Assembly: GCF_014647075.1 (NCBI RefSeq)
Contig: NZ_BMOM01000003.1
Span: 1-64,000 of the forward strand
Origin: Deinococcus aerophilus
Lineage (GTDB): Bacteria; Deinococcota; Deinococci; Deinococcales; Deinococcaceae
Direction of reading: 5' to 3'
DNA: 64,000 nucleotides
In this document: piece by piece, positions 21,309-33,993 of the stretch
Layout of the letters: each line of letters begins with the position of its first letter
Numbering within the stretch: position 1 is the first letter of the stretch
Made by a program: the position numbers and the translations under genes
The notes under the pieces: generated by a model
The model's database searches: none
What the model saw: only the letters and a program-made list of their open reading frames with translations
What the model was told of the DNA's origin: nothing

Positions 21309-22397
21309 GTGTCGGCGCCGCTCCGGAAAATCATTCATGTGGACATGGACGCCTTCTATGCGTCGGTGGAACAGCGTGATGACCCCCGGCTGCGGGGACG
21401 TCCGCTGGCGGTGGCGTGGGGGGGCAAGCGCAGCGTGGTGCTGACCGCGAGCTACGAGGCGCGGCCGTTTGGAGTGCGCAGCGCCATGCCGCTGTACCGG
21501 GCGTTGGAACGCTGCCCGGACCTCGTGGTGGTTCCGCCGCGCTTCGAGGCGTACCGCGAGGTCAGCACGCAGATCCGCGCCGTGTTCGCCCGCTACAGCG
21601 CGCTCGTGGAACCCCTGTCGCTGGACGAGGCCTACCTGGACGTGACCGAGCCACTGCGCGGCGGACCCAGCGCCACCCGCATCGCCCAGCACGTCCGCGC
21701 GGAGGTGCGGGCCGAGACGGGCCTGAGCGCCACCGCGGGCGTCAGCGTCAACAAGTTTCTGGCCAAGCTCGCCAGCGGCATGAACAAGCCCGACGGCCTG
21801 ACCGTGGTGCTGCCCCAGCAGGTGGACGCCCTGCTGGCCTCACTGCCGGTGTCCGACTTTCACGGTATCGGCCCGGCCACCGCCGCCCGGCTGGCCGCAC
21901 AGGGCATTCATACCGGAGCCGATCTGCGCGCCGTCTCGCCCGGAGCGCTGACCGCACAGTTCGGCAAGCTGGGCGGGCACTTCTGGCGCATTGCCCACGG
22001 ACAGGACGACCGGCCGGTGGAGGCCGACAGGCCGCACAAGAGCATTGGGGCAGAAGAAACCTATGGCGATGACCTGAGAGGGGTAGACGCCGTGGGAGCG
22101 CGGCTGCCCCTCCTGGCCGGAGCAGTGGAGCGGCGGCTTTCGCGGGCGGGGCTGGCGGGCCGGGTGGTCGTGCTGAAGCTGAAGTTCAGCGACCGGGCCG
22201 TGATCACCCGCCGCGTCACCCTGCCCGTGCCCGTTCACGCCGCTCCCGATCTGGCCCGCGCCGCCGCGCACCTGCTCACGCCGCAGCTGCTCGCGGAGCG
22301 GGGGGTGCGCCTCGCCGGCATCACGGCGGCAGGGCTGTGCGGGGTCGGCGAGGGTGTGGGGCAGCCGGGGCTGTTCGATCCGGCGCCGCAGGATTGA
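21309..22397 (+). CDS. dinB: Y-family DNA polymerase IV
   Basis: A 362-residue translesion polymerase. Catalytic motifs are HVDMDAFYASVEQ (about residues 10-22), SYEARPFGVRSAMP, and the paired acidic residues in LSLDEAYLDVTEP (about 101). A helix-hairpin-helix region (PVSDFHGIGPATAARLAAQGI) and a little-finger domain follow. There is no clear C-terminal beta-clamp box beyond QPGLFD close to the end (QxxLF pattern), which fits the clamp-binding consensus. GTG start set by promoter spacing. D. radiodurans R1 is generally described as lacking Y-family polymerases, so this gene would separate this organism from it. Confidence 0.95.
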   Translation: MSAPLRKIIHVDMDAFYASVEQRDDPRLRGRPLAVAWGGKRSVVLTASYEARPFGVRSAMPLYRALERCPDLVVVPPRFEAYREVSTQIRAVFARYSALVEPLSLDEAYLDVTEPLRGGPSATRIAQHVRAEVRAETGLSATAGVSVNKFLAKLASGMNKPDGLTVVLPQQVDALLASLPVSDFHGIGPATAARLAAQGIHTGADLRAVSPGALTAQFGKLGGHFWRIAHGQDDRPVEADRPHKSIGAEETYGDDLRGVDAVGARLPLLAGAVERRLSRAGLAGRVVVLKLKFSDRAVITRRVTLPVPVHAAPDLARAAAHLLTPQLLAERGVRLAGITAAGLCGVGEGVGQPGLFDPAPQD

Positions 22398-22455
22398 GTG
22401 CCCCACCTCGCCTCAGGCACGGTTGTCTCGGGGCATACCCCCGGCAAACAGTGGC

Positions 22456-24825
<2,370 letters not shown>

Positions 24826-24895
24826 GTCTTTTCTCCGGTGGGCTGGGAGGTCTGCCCCCTTGGGGCGGGTGGGTTTGTGTCTGCTGGTCTCCTCC

Positions 24896-24901
24896 AGCTT
24901 A
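24896..24901 (-). promoter_or_regulatory. Candidate -10 box of ppsA
   Basis: TAAGCT on the minus strand, about 70 nt upstream of the ppsA ATG. Unlike most genes here ppsA would have a leader with a Shine-Dalgarno sequence. Confidence 0.45.
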
Positions 24902-25009
24902 ACGGGTCCGGCCCGCCGTGTGCTGTCTCCGCAGCCGGGACAGGGCCAGCTCGGCACCAAAGAACCGGCCCCGCCCCTGACGCGGCTGCGGACATGTCAC
25001 TCTGAAGGT

Positions 25010-25828
25010 GTGTCCTCTCCCCGAGCTTCCGCCCGCACGGTGCTGATCGTCAGCGACCACACCGGAATCACCGCCGAGAACATCGCCCGCGCCCTCCTGG
25101 CCCATTTCCCCCAGCAACCGCTGCGCTACCTGCGCCGGCCCTTCACGGCCGACGTGAATGCGGCGCGGGCGGTGGCGCGCGAGGTCGCGGCATTGATGGA
25201 GGCAGGTGAGCGTCCAATTCTCTTCACGACCATCACCCAGCCTGCCGTGCTCGCCGAGTTGCAGACCACTCCCGTGCAGGTCTTCGATCTGCTGACCCCC
25301 GGCATCAGCGTGCTGGAGCAGGAATTCGGGCAGAAGGCGTCCGGCACGGTGGGCGGATACCACGACATGCACGATTCCGGGGCTTACCTGGGCCGCATGG
25401 AGGCGCTGGATTTTGCCCTGGCGACCGATGACGGCGTGGGCGACAAGCAGTACGGGCTGGCCGACGTGATCCTGGTGGGGGTCAGCCGGGTGGGCAAGAC
25501 GCCCACCAGCCTGTTCCTGGCCCTGCAGCATGGAGTGCGCGCCAGCAACTATCCGCTGGCCGAGGACGACTTTGACCGCAACGGCCTGCCGCTGCCGCTG
25601 GAAAAGCACCGCACCAAGCTGTACGGCCTGACCATCGATCCGCGCCGGCTACACGCCATCCGCACCCAGCGCAAGGCGGGCAGCCGCTACGCCAGTCCCG
25701 AGCAGTGCGAGTTCGAGGTCCGGCGCGCCGAACGGCTGTTCCAGCGCGTCGGCCTGCCTGTGCGCGACACGACGAGCACCAGCGTGGAGGAGATCGCCGC
25801 AGGAATTCTGAGCACCCTGCGGCGGTGA
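25010..25828 (+). CDS. ppsR: PEP synthase regulatory protein (bifunctional kinase/pyrophosphorylase, DUF299)
   Basis: A 272-residue PSRP-family protein. It starts with [24 protein letters not shown], has the P-loop [11 protein letters not shown] (about residue 158) and the family segment [19 protein letters not shown]. In E. coli the homologue phosphorylates and dephosphorylates a threonine of PEP synthase next to the catalytic His; the divergent ppsA makes the same job very likely here. The GTG at 25010 gives the usual family length; a longer N-terminal extension in the same frame has no family similarity. Confidence 0.93.
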   Translation: MSSPRASARTVLIVSDHTGITAENIARALLAHFPQQPLRYLRRPFTADVNAARAVAREVAALMEAGERPILFTTITQPAVLAELQTTPVQVFDLLTPGISVLEQEFGQKASGTVGGYHDMHDSGAYLGRMEALDFALATDDGVGDKQYGLADVILVGVSRVGKTPTSLFLALQHGVRASNYPLAEDDFDRNGLPLPLEKHRTKLYGLTIDPRRLHAIRTQRKAGSRYASPEQCEFEVRRAERLFQRVGLPVRDTTSTSVEEIAAGILSTLRR

Positions 25829-25841
25829 CCGGGCGGCCAGG

Positions 25842-25869
25842 GTGAACGGACGCCGAAAGGGTCCGTCAC
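25842..25869. terminator. Possible terminator between convergent ppsR and pgi
   Basis: GTGA(A)CGGAC pairs with GTCCGTCAC across a 9-nt loop. There is no T-run, so support is modest. Confidence 0.4.
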
Positions 25870-25879
25870 CCGCCGGCCA

Positions 25880-27514
<1,635 letters not shown>

Positions 27515-27575
27515 GGGCGGAACACCTCCACGGGAATTGGGGGGACAGAGCGGGGCCAGAAACCGTTTCCGGACG

Positions 27576-27581
27576 AGCATA
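27576..27581 (-). promoter_or_regulatory. Candidate -10 box of pgi
   Basis: TATGCT on the minus strand about 60 nt upstream of the pgi ATG, leaving a leader that carries the GGAGG site. Confidence 0.45.
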
Positions 27582-27694
27582 GCGCCCGGACCCGGCGGGC
27601 CGCCCCGCCGCTGTCCACACACGGTTTTTGGGGTACTCCGCCGCGGGCCGGCGCAACTGACCGGTCCGTCAGATTGCTGTGCCAAGCCGCCGCC

Positions 27695-27700
27695 TACCCT
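27695..27700 (+). promoter_or_regulatory. -10 box of the 89-residue unknown gene
   Basis: TACCCT, 6 nt before the ATG at 27707. Confidence 0.55.
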
Positions 27701-27706
27701 GGGGGC

Positions 27707-27976
27707 ATGACCAGAACCTACGAGGCGTCCCCGCGATGGGGTTTCCGAGGCCCTCATCCCGGCGACGCCGTGGTCGGCGCAGGACCCGGGGTCCACCACG
27801 GGCTTCAGGTCTGCCCCGAGCGGCTGGCGCTGTCCCTGCTCGCCGAGGAGCAGCGTCAGGTGCTGTCGTTGCTGGGTCGCCTGCGGCGCTCGGCCCAGAC
27901 CGCGCAGGCCCAGGCGTCCCAGCACCAGACCCAGATTCGGACCCAGGCCCAGCCCCCGCAACGCCGCGCAGGCTGA
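27707..27976 (+). CDS. Small unknown protein with Gln/Arg-rich tail
   Basis: An 89-residue protein not recognised. The N-terminal half is aromatic and glycine-rich ([16 protein letters not shown]), the middle is a short amphipathic helix ([22 protein letters not shown]), and the tail is rich in Gln, Ala and Arg. The case for a gene rests on the leaderless promoter position and reading-frame continuity. The helix could mediate oligomerisation, but no function is proposed. Confidence 0.55.
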   Translation: MTRTYEASPRWGFRGPHPGDAVVGAGPGVHHGLQVCPERLALSLLAEEQRQVLSLLGRLRRSAQTAQAQASQHQTQIRTQAQPPQRRAG

Positions 27977-28096
27977 GTCCCCCCTTCCGGTTCCAGCACG
28001 GCCCAGTCCTTCTTTCAACAACAGCCCTCCTTCCAGCCCAGCTCCAGCGGGGGGGGGCTGTCTTGCCCGCGGGGCGGCGGCGGAACCGGGCCGCGT

Positions 28097-28102
28097 TAGC
28101 CT
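28097..28102 (+). promoter_or_regulatory. -10 box of aroA
   Basis: TAGCCT, 7 nt before the ATG. Confidence 0.65.
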
Positions 28103-28109
28103 GAGCGCC

Positions 28110-29447
28110 ATGAGTGCCGATGGTCTGCCCGAGCGTTTTGATGTGCTGGTCCACCCTGCCGGGGAGCTGCGCGGCGAGCTGCGTGCCCAGCCCAGCAAGA
28201 ACTACACCACCCGCTATCTGCTCGCGGCGGCGCTCGCGCGCGGCGAGACGCGCGTGGTGGGCGCGGCGACCAGCGAGGACGCCGCGGCGATGCTGGGCTG
28301 CCTGCAAGACTGGGGCGCGGGCGTCACGCTGTCCGGAGACGACGCCATCATCCAGGGCTTCGGCGCCTCGCCGCGCGCGGGCGTCACCCTCAACCCCGGC
28401 AACGCCGGGGCGGTGGCCCGTTTTCTGATGGGGGTGGCGGCTCTGACCCGGGACACCCTGTTCGTCACCGATTACCCCGATTCGCTGGGCCGGCGGCCTC
28501 AGGGCGACCTGCTCGACGCCCTGCAGCGCCTGGGGGCCCGGGTCAGCAGCGCGGACGGACGGTTTCCCCTGAGCGTCAGCGGGCCGGTCCAGGGAGGCCG
28601 GGTGGAAGTCAGCGCCGAGCGCTCCAGCCAGTACGCCAGCGCCCTGCTGTTTCTGGCGCCGCTGCTGCCCGGCGGGCTGGACCTGCACCTTACCGGGACC
28701 ATCAAGAGCCACGCGCCGCTGCGCCAGACCCTGGATACCCTGAGCGCCTTCGGCATCTCGCATCACGCGAGCGGCGACCTGAGCCGCATCACCGTGCCGG
28801 GCGCGCAGGCCTACCGGGCGGGCCGGGTCACGGTGCCCGGCGACTACCCCGGCTCGGCCGCCGTGCTCGCGGCGGCGGCGCTGGTTCCCGGCGAGGTTCG
28901 CCTCTCGAATCTGCGCGAACACGACCTGCAGGGCGAGCGGGAGGCGGTGGCCGTGCTGCAGGAGATGGGCGCGGACCTTGTGCGCGAGGGCGACACGCTG
29001 GTCGTGCGGGGCGGAAGGCCGCTGCGGGCCGTCACGCGCGACGGGGACGGCTTCACCGACGCCGTGCAGGCCCTGAGCGCCGCCGCCGCCGTGGCGGAGG
29101 GCACCACCACCTGGGAGAACGTCTCGACCCTGCGGCTCAAGGAATGTGACCGCATCAGCGACACCCGGCACGAACTGCAGCGGCTGGGCATCGGGGCAGA
29201 AGAAACCCCGGACAGCCTGAGCATCACCGGGACCGGGCGCGTCGCCGGAGGCGTGACCGCCGACGGCCACGGCGACCACCGCATGATCATGCTGCTCACG
29301 GTCCTGGGCCTGCGCGCCGAGGCCCCGGTCCGCATCACCGGCGCACACCACATCCGCAAGAGCTATCCGCTGTTCTTCCGGCACCTGGAAACACTGGGTG
29401 CGCGTTTCGAATACCTGCCCACCGACGCCCACACCGACGCCCGGTGA
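28110..29447 (+). CDS. aroA: 3-phosphoshikimate 1-carboxyvinyltransferase (EPSP synthase)
   Basis: A 445-residue shikimate-pathway enzyme joining PEP and shikimate-3-phosphate, the route to the chorismate used by TrpE/TrpG. Family positions seen: [16 protein letters not shown] (substrate Lys and Arg), [56 protein letters not shown] (the catalytic Asp), [15 protein letters not shown] and GHGDHRMIM. The first motif reads K-N-Y where most enzymes have K-S. Monocistronic from a leaderless promoter. Confidence 0.95.
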   Translation: MSADGLPERFDVLVHPAGELRGELRAQPSKNYTTRYLLAAALARGETRVVGAATSEDAAAMLGCLQDWGAGVTLSGDDAIIQGFGASPRAGVTLNPGNAGAVARFLMGVAALTRDTLFVTDYPDSLGRRPQGDLLDALQRLGARVSSADGRFPLSVSGPVQGGRVEVSAERSSQYASALLFLAPLLPGGLDLHLTGTIKSHAPLRQTLDTLSAFGISHHASGDLSRITVPGAQAYRAGRVTVPGDYPGSAAVLAAAALVPGEVRLSNLREHDLQGEREAVAVLQEMGADLVREGDTLVVRGGRPLRAVTRDGDGFTDAVQALSAAAAVAEGTTTWENVSTLRLKECDRISDTRHELQRLGIGAEETPDSLSITGTGRVAGGVTADGHGDHRMIMLLTVLGLRAEAPVRITGAHHIRKSYPLFFRHLETLGARFEYLPTDAHTDAR

Positions 29448-29513
29448 GCGCTCTGCGGGCCAGCTTTAATGCTTCCTGGCCGGCATTCTCACCCGTGGAT
29501 GCTCGACTGATCC

Positions 29514-30650
29514 ATGCCTCTTTTCCGATTTGTGGTGGCCGGCGCGCTGGCCCTGGGCACTCTGGGCTGCGCACAGAATACGGGCCAGACCGGCAACTCC
29601 TCCGGTACGCCGCTGGATACCTCGGGGTTCAGCGTGCCCACGGGCTTCAAGGTCACTCCCTACGCCGAGGGATTCCAGAAACCGCGCCTGATGGTGGTGG
29701 CGAGCAACGGCGACGTGCTGCTCAGCGACACATCCGCCGGGCGGGTGTACGTTCTGCCCGACCGCAACAAAGATGGCCAGGCCGACCGCAAGGAGGTCTT
29801 TGCCAGCGGTCTTAACCAGCCGCACGGCCTCGCCATCCACGGGGGGTATCTGTATGTCGCCAATACCGACCAGGTGGTGCGCTTTCCCTACAAGGCGGGC
29901 GACCTGAAGGCCAGCGGCCCGGCAGAGAACCTCGTCAGCCTGCCCAGCGGGGGCGGGCATTCCACCCGCACCGTCGTCTTCGGGCCGGATGACCGGATGT
30001 ACGTCTCGGCCGGAAGCAGCTGCAACGTCTGCGAGGAGAGTGATCCGAAGCGCGCCGCCGTCTGGGTCTATGACGCCGACGGCAAGAACGGCCAGGAGTA
30101 CGCCAGCGGCCTGCGCAACGCTGTGGGTCTGGAGTGGTGGAAAGACCAGCTGTATGCCACCAACAACGGACGTGATCAGCTGGGCGACGACATTCCCCCC
30201 GAAGGCTTTTACAGGGTAGACAGCGGCAAGTTCTTCGGCTGGCCGTACTGCTACACCACCCGGCCCGGTGAGGCCCAGGTCTGGGACAAGGACTTTGGCC
30301 GCAAGAGTGCCGCCGTTTGCCAAGACGCCACCCCGGCTTTTGCCCTGACCACCGCGCACGCCGCGCCGCTGGGGCTGGCCTTCTACACCGGTCAGACCTT
30401 TCCGGAGGCATACCGGGGACAGATGTTCGTGGCGCTGCACGGCAGCTGGAACCGCAGTGAGAAGAGCGGGTACAAGGTCATCATGGTCGATCCGGCCAGC
30501 GGCAAGGTCTCGGATTTCATGACCGGATTTCTGAAGGGTCAGCAGGTCAGCGGCCGACCCGTTGACCCGGTGGTGACCCGGGACGGTGCGCTGCTGCTCT
30601 CCGATGACGGCGCGGGCAAGGTGTGGCGCATCCAGTACGTCGGCAAGTAA
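29514..30650 (+). CDS. Lipoprotein of the PQQ-dependent sugar/sorbosone dehydrogenase family
   Basis: A 378-residue exported protein with a lipobox (LGTLGC, Cys20) and a six-bladed beta-propeller of the sorbosone/glucose dehydrogenase (GSDH) family: VPTGFKVTPYAEGFQKPRLMVV, LNQPHGLAIHGGYLYVANTD, GGGHSTRTVVFGPDDRMYVSAGSSCNVC, YASGLRNAVGLEWW, ATNNGRDQLGDDIPPEGFYRV and FVALHGSWNRSEKSGYKV. The conserved His and Arg of the active site appear in GGHSTR and GLRN. Members oxidise sugars with PQQ, but many bacterial relatives are untested, so the substrate is unknown. Confidence 0.85.
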   Translation: MPLFRFVVAGALALGTLGCAQNTGQTGNSSGTPLDTSGFSVPTGFKVTPYAEGFQKPRLMVVASNGDVLLSDTSAGRVYVLPDRNKDGQADRKEVFASGLNQPHGLAIHGGYLYVANTDQVVRFPYKAGDLKASGPAENLVSLPSGGGHSTRTVVFGPDDRMYVSAGSSCNVCEESDPKRAAVWVYDADGKNGQEYASGLRNAVGLEWWKDQLYATNNGRDQLGDDIPPEGFYRVDSGKFFGWPYCYTTRPGEAQVWDKDFGRKSAAVCQDATPAFALTTAHAAPLGLAFYTGQTFPEAYRGQMFVALHGSWNRSEKSGYKVIMVDPASGKVSDFMTGFLKGQQVSGRPVDPVVTRDGALLLSDDGAGKVWRIQYVGK

Positions 30651-30789
30651 TCCAGCACAGACGTTTTGCTCGGCCCACAGCTGCGCCGCCGAAGACCCGC
30701 CCTTACAGATACCTCAACTTCAGGCATGGTGTGGAGGACCGGGCCTAAGCCTACGGGCCCGCAGGCCTCCCCACGCAAGGAACCCCACC

Positions 30790-30828
30790 GAAAGTCCCCC
30801 GACCTGTGACCAGCGTCGGGGGACTTTC
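30790..30828. terminator. Bidirectional terminator between convergent genes
   Basis: A perfect 14-bp inverted repeat (30790-30803 with 30815-30828), arms GAAAGTCCCCCGAC, with AAA and TTT on the outer sides. The flanking stretch 30651-30901 holds no other recognised feature. Confidence 0.85.
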
Positions 30829-30901
30829 TACAGAATTGGCCGTTTTCACAAGGGATAAGACGGAAAGACCTCGTTGCTTCAGGCGGCCCGCGCCCCTCTG
30901 T

Positions 30902-31627
30902 TTACTTCTTCGGGGGCTTGCTCGGGCGCACTTCCACACGGCTGGGAAGCGTGCGGGCGGGCATGTTCAACAGGTCTACCGTGAGCTGGGCGATGTCCTC
31001 GGGCTGGATCTTCCACGCGTCGGCGTCGCTGGGGGTGTGACCCGCAAAATGCGTTGCCACGCTGCCGGGCATGATCTGCGTCACCTTGATGTCGTGCTGA
31101 CGCAGGTCCAGGGTCAGGACTTCCGAGAGGCCGTTGAGGCCGAACTTGCTCGCGTTGTACGCCGCGCCGCCCGCAAAGGGGTTCTTCCCAGCCAGGCTGG
31201 ACAGCGTGAAGATGTAGCCTCCCCGCTCCTTCATGGCCGGAATGGCCGCCTTGATGGTGTAGAAGGCCCCCGACAGGTTGGTGTCGATCACGTCCTGCCA
31301 CTGCTGGATGGTCATGTCGGCAATATTGGCGAAGTTGCCCACACCCGCATTCACGAACAGCACGTCCAGGCCCCCGAAGGCGTCCACATGGGCCGATACC
31401 TCCCTCTCCAGGGCGGCCGGATCGCGCACGTCACACACGACGCCGCGGACCTGTTCACCCAGGTCACCGGCGGCCCGCGAGATTTCCTGCTGGTCGCGGC
31501 TGGTGATGGTCACGGAATACCCGGCCCCGGCCAGTGCCCGCGCCACCTCATAGCCGATGCCCTTGCTGCCGCCGGTCACGAAGGCGCTGCCGCGCTGACC
31601 CTGCTTGTGGTCTGTGGTTGCTGTCAT
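30902..31627 (-). CDS. Short-chain dehydrogenase/reductase
   Basis: A 241-residue SDR oxidoreductase. It has the cofactor motif TGGSKGIG (about residues 18-25), the NAG motif in LFVNAGVG, catalytic Ser in TLSSLAGKN and YNASK (Tyr-x-x-x-Lys). The Arg in TSRDQQ following strand 2 points to NADP preference. The C-terminus is basic and proline-rich (PSKPPKK). Substrate unknown; neighbours give no pathway. Confidence 0.92.
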   Translation of the reverse strand: MTATTDHKQGQRGSAFVTGGSKGIGYEVARALAGAGYSVTITSRDQQEISRAAGDLGEQVRGVVCDVRDPAALEREVSAHVDAFGGLDVLFVNAGVGNFANIADMTIQQWQDVIDTNLSGAFYTIKAAIPAMKERGGYIFTLSSLAGKNPFAGGAAYNASKFGLNGLSEVLTLDLRQHDIKVTQIMPGSVATHFAGHTPSDADAWKIQPEDIAQLTVDLLNMPARTLPSRVEVRPSKPPKK

Positions 31628-31633
31628 GGCCCG

Positions 31634-31639
31634 ACGCTA
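31634..31639 (-). promoter_or_regulatory. -10 box of the SDR gene
   Basis: TAGCGT on the minus strand, 6 nt before the ATG. Confidence 0.65.
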
Positions 31640-31722
31640 ACATGCCCCCCGCCGGAGAAAACCCCTGACCGGGCACCTTCACGCCAAGGCATAAGACCGC
31701 ATGAAGCCGCGGCAGGCCAGGG

Positions 31723-31989
31723 TCAGTGGGGTGTGCTGCCGCGGTGGGACCAGTGGGTCTGGGAGGTGGGGGTGGAATCGATGTCCCGGGCATGGCGCCA
31801 CCATGAGCTCAGAGCGATGCCCCCGGCCACCACGACCGCCACGAGAATAGACACCCCCATCAGGGCCAGCGTTCCCAGACCCAGTTGCGCCGCGATCGCC
31901 AGGGCCGCCGTCACCGCCAGCAGGAGCCACCCTACCCTCCGTTTCAAGCTGATGGTCACGCAGCGGGTCAGATAATCTGCTCTTCTCAT
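31723..31989 (-). CDS. Small two-helix membrane protein, unknown
   Basis: An 88-residue protein with a basic N-terminus (MRRADYLTRCVTISLKRR), two hydrophobic helices (VGWLLLAVTAALAIAAQLGLG and LALMGVSILVAVVVAGGIALSSWW) and a polar tail. This ATG is preferred because a -10 box lies about 18 nt upstream and a possible 4-codon leaderless mini-ORF (31986-32000) overlaps it. A GTG further upstream would sit inside the promoter. Function unknown. Confidence 0.65.
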   Translation of the reverse strand: MRRADYLTRCVTISLKRRVGWLLLAVTAALAIAAQLGLGTLALMGVSILVAVVVAGGIALSSWWRHARDIDSTPTSQTHWSHRGSTPH

Positions 31990-32000
31990 ATCTGCCTCAT
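31986..32000 (-). CDS. Putative leaderless 4-codon mini-ORF (MRQI) overlapping the next start
   Basis: ATG-AGG-CAG-ATA-TGA begins 7 nt after a TATGCT -10 box; its stop overlaps the ATG of the downstream membrane protein (ATGA). This is the same stop/start layout as the SNF2 mini-ORF. Short enough to arise by chance. Confidence 0.35.
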   Translation of the reverse strand: MRQI

Positions 32001-32007
32001 GGCCCCC

Positions 32008-32013
32008 AGCATA
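32008..32013 (-). promoter_or_regulatory. -10 box for the small membrane protein transcript
   Basis: TATGCT on the minus strand, 7 nt before the mini-ORF ATG at 32000. Confidence 0.55.
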
Positions 32014-32068
32014 AAGCACGGTGGGCCCACAGTGTTAAAAACTCAACACGCCGCCGCCCTGCAACCTG

Positions 32069-32569
32069 TTACGGCAGCTTGCGGGCCAGCTGGTCATACA
32101 GGTAATTGGCAGCGTCGGCCTGCTTCTGCCACAGCACCAGCAATCCAAACTGCTCGCCGAGCACCACGCGTTGTCCCCCGGGCAGGGCGAATTCCAGCTG
32201 CGCGGTCAGTTTCAGCCACGGCAGCAGCGCGCCGGGGGTGATCAGTACCGGGGTGACGCGGATGCTGTCGTGGGCCGTGGTGCCGGCCACAGCGATGGTC
32301 GCACCCGGATAGCGCCGCTTGAGCGCCCGCGCCGAGTCCCGCCGCATGGCGTCGAGAATGCCCTGACGCTGGGCACCGCCCAGCAGGTCGGGATTGCCCT
32401 GCATCTGTGGATCGAGGATGACGTAGGTGGCGGTCGAGAGGCGCTGGCCGGTCCAGTCCGTGGGCCAGCCCTGGGCCGCCTGGGCCGCAGCCAGCGCACC
32501 GGAGAACGCGGCGGCGAGTCCCAGAGAACGAAGTGCCGCAGGAGCCAGACGGAAACGGACGGGGAACAT
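32069..32569 (-). CDS. Secreted protein of unknown function
   Basis: A 166-residue protein with a signal peptide (PAALRSLGLAAAFSGALAAAQAAQ, cleavage near residue 32). The mature part has mixed alpha/beta character: TATYVILDPQMQGNPDLLGG, a basic helix MRRDSARALKRRYPGATIAVAG and a C-terminal beta-rich part ending in a helix (ADAANYLYDQLARKLP). Possibly a small periplasmic domain. The ATG before the signal peptide is preferred to ATGs further upstream that would add 39 residues without signal character. Divergent from mazG. Confidence 0.7.
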   Translation of the reverse strand: MFPVRFRLAPAALRSLGLAAAFSGALAAAQAAQGWPTDWTGQRLSTATYVILDPQMQGNPDLLGGAQRQGILDAMRRDSARALKRRYPGATIAVAGTTAHDSIRVTPVLITPGALLPWLKLTAQLEFALPGGQRVVLGEQFGLLVLWQKQADAANYLYDQLARKLP

Positions 32570-32650
32570 GCCCACAGTCGAGCACACCCCGTCTGTCTGG
32601 GCATGAATTCCGTGTGAGCGCTGCGCCGGTTGCCAGGTCCAGCCAGGCGC

Positions 32651-32656
32651 TAAAGT
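32651..32656 (+). promoter_or_regulatory. -10 box of mazG
   Basis: TAAAGT, 7 nt before the ATG. Confidence 0.65.
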
Positions 32657-32663
32657 AGCCGCC

Positions 32664-33305
32664 ATGCAGGATTTGTTGACCATCATGCGCCGCCTGCGTG
32701 GCCCCGGCGGCTGCCCCTGGGATCAGGAACAGACACACGCGTCGCTGCGCCCCTATCTGCTCGAAGAGGCAGCCGAAGCGGTGGACGCCATTGACGCCGG
32801 GCAGCCCGCAGAGCTGACCGGTGAACTGGGCGACGTCCTGCTGCAGGTGGCCTTTCACAGCGTTATTGCCGAGGAGGCGGGCACCTTCGCGTATACGGAT
32901 GTGGAACACAGCATCGTGGACAAGCTGGTGCGGCGACATCCCCATGTGTTCGGGGACGTGACAGTCAGCGGCAGCGGGCAGGTCGTGGCAAACTGGCAGG
33001 CCATCAAGGCGGCCGAGCAGGGCGGCAGGGCCCGACGACCTGTGGATCGCGTTCCCGCCGCTCTGGGAGCGCTGGCGCGCGAGGCGGCCGCCCAGAAGCT
33101 GACCGCACCCGAGGCAGAACAGGGCAGTCGGGAACACCTCTCCCGCACGCTGGACACGGCCCCCGACACCGCGCAGGGCGTGGCCACGGTGCTGGCCGCC
33201 GTTGTGGCGTGGGCCCGTACCCAGGGCATTGACGCCGAACTGGCCCTGCGCGACCACACGACCCGTGCGCTGGCCGCCCTGCCCGACGAGGCCGCCGCTC
33301 CGTGA
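32664..33305 (+). CDS. mazG: Nucleoside triphosphate pyrophosphohydrolase
   Basis: A 213-residue MazG protein hydrolysing (d)NTPs to NMP and pyrophosphate, a housecleaning activity. It starts with [33 protein letters not shown] and continues with the second metal-ligand helix [18 protein letters not shown], together giving the ExxE...ExxD pattern, and RRHPHVFGD. It is shorter than the 263-residue E. coli enzyme in the C-terminal half. Its stop overlaps the GTG of the Nudix gene, so two nucleotide-pool hydrolases are coupled. Confidence 0.93.
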   Translation: MQDLLTIMRRLRGPGGCPWDQEQTHASLRPYLLEEAAEAVDAIDAGQPAELTGELGDVLLQVAFHSVIAEEAGTFAYTDVEHSIVDKLVRRHPHVFGDVTVSGSGQVVANWQAIKAAEQGGRARRPVDRVPAALGALAREAAAQKLTAPEAEQGSREHLSRTLDTAPDTAQGVATVLAAVVAWARTQGIDAELALRDHTTRALAALPDEAAAP

Positions 33306-33910
33306 CCGATCCCCTGGACGCTGCCCTGCTCGAAGACCTCCGGTCCGAGACGACCACCGATCCCTGGGCGGACTGGCTGGCCACCCGCCGCCGTCAGCCG
33401 CTGCACCTGCCCCAGTACCGCCGCGCCGCCGTTCTGGTGGCCCTGACCCGCGAGCCCGACCCCCGCGTGCTGCTCACCGTGCGCTCCACCGACCTGCCGA
33501 CCCACCAGGGACAGATCAGCTTTCCGGGGGGCAGCCTGGAACCCGGCGAACCTGTGGTGGCCGGGGCGCTGCGTGAAGCGTGGGAGGAGGTGGGCCTGCC
33601 GCCGGTCAGCGTGAAGGTCCTCGGCGAACTCGACGATGTGTTCACGCCCATTGGTTTTCACGTCACCCCGGTGCTCGCGCGCGTGCCGGCCGAACCGGCG
33701 CTGACCCTCACGGCCGAGGTCACCCAGATCCTGACCCCCACCCTGGGTGAGCTGCGCGCCCTGACCCCGGTCCGGGAATGGCGAACGCTGCCGGACGGTC
33801 AGCGCGCCGTGCTGTACCGCTATCCCTGGCAGGGCCACGACATCTGGGGCATGACGGCCCGCGTACTGCACGACCTGCTGACCTCGGGTCCACAGTCCGA
33901 GCGTCCCTGA
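33302..33910 (+). CDS. Nudix hydrolase, CoA pyrophosphatase type
   Basis: A 202-residue Nudix enzyme. The Nudix box [24 protein letters not shown] matches GX5EX7REUXEEXGU, and the preceding [21 protein letters not shown] is the signature of CoA diphosphatases (NudL/PCD1 type). It probably cleaves CoA or acyl-CoA to phosphopantetheine and ADP. GTG start overlaps the mazG stop (GTGA). Confidence 0.92.
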   Translation: MTDPLDAALLEDLRSETTTDPWADWLATRRRQPLHLPQYRRAAVLVALTREPDPRVLLTVRSTDLPTHQGQISFPGGSLEPGEPVVAGALREAWEEVGLPPVSVKVLGELDDVFTPIGFHVTPVLARVPAEPALTLTAEVTQILTPTLGELRALTPVREWRTLPDGQRAVLYRYPWQGHDIWGMTARVLHDLLTSGPQSERP

Positions 33911-33948
33911 CGACCCGCCGCCTGGCCAGACTGCGCGACAATCCAAAG

Positions 33949-33975
33949 AAAAACCCCCACCAACGAGGTGGGGGG
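33949..33975 (-). terminator. Terminator of the PEGA-domain gene
   Basis: CCCCCACC (33954-33961) pairs with GGTGGGGG (33967-33974), and an A-run at 33949-33953 gives a U-tract on the minus strand. Confidence 0.8.
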
Positions 33976-33993
33976 TGCAACCACACAGGAACT

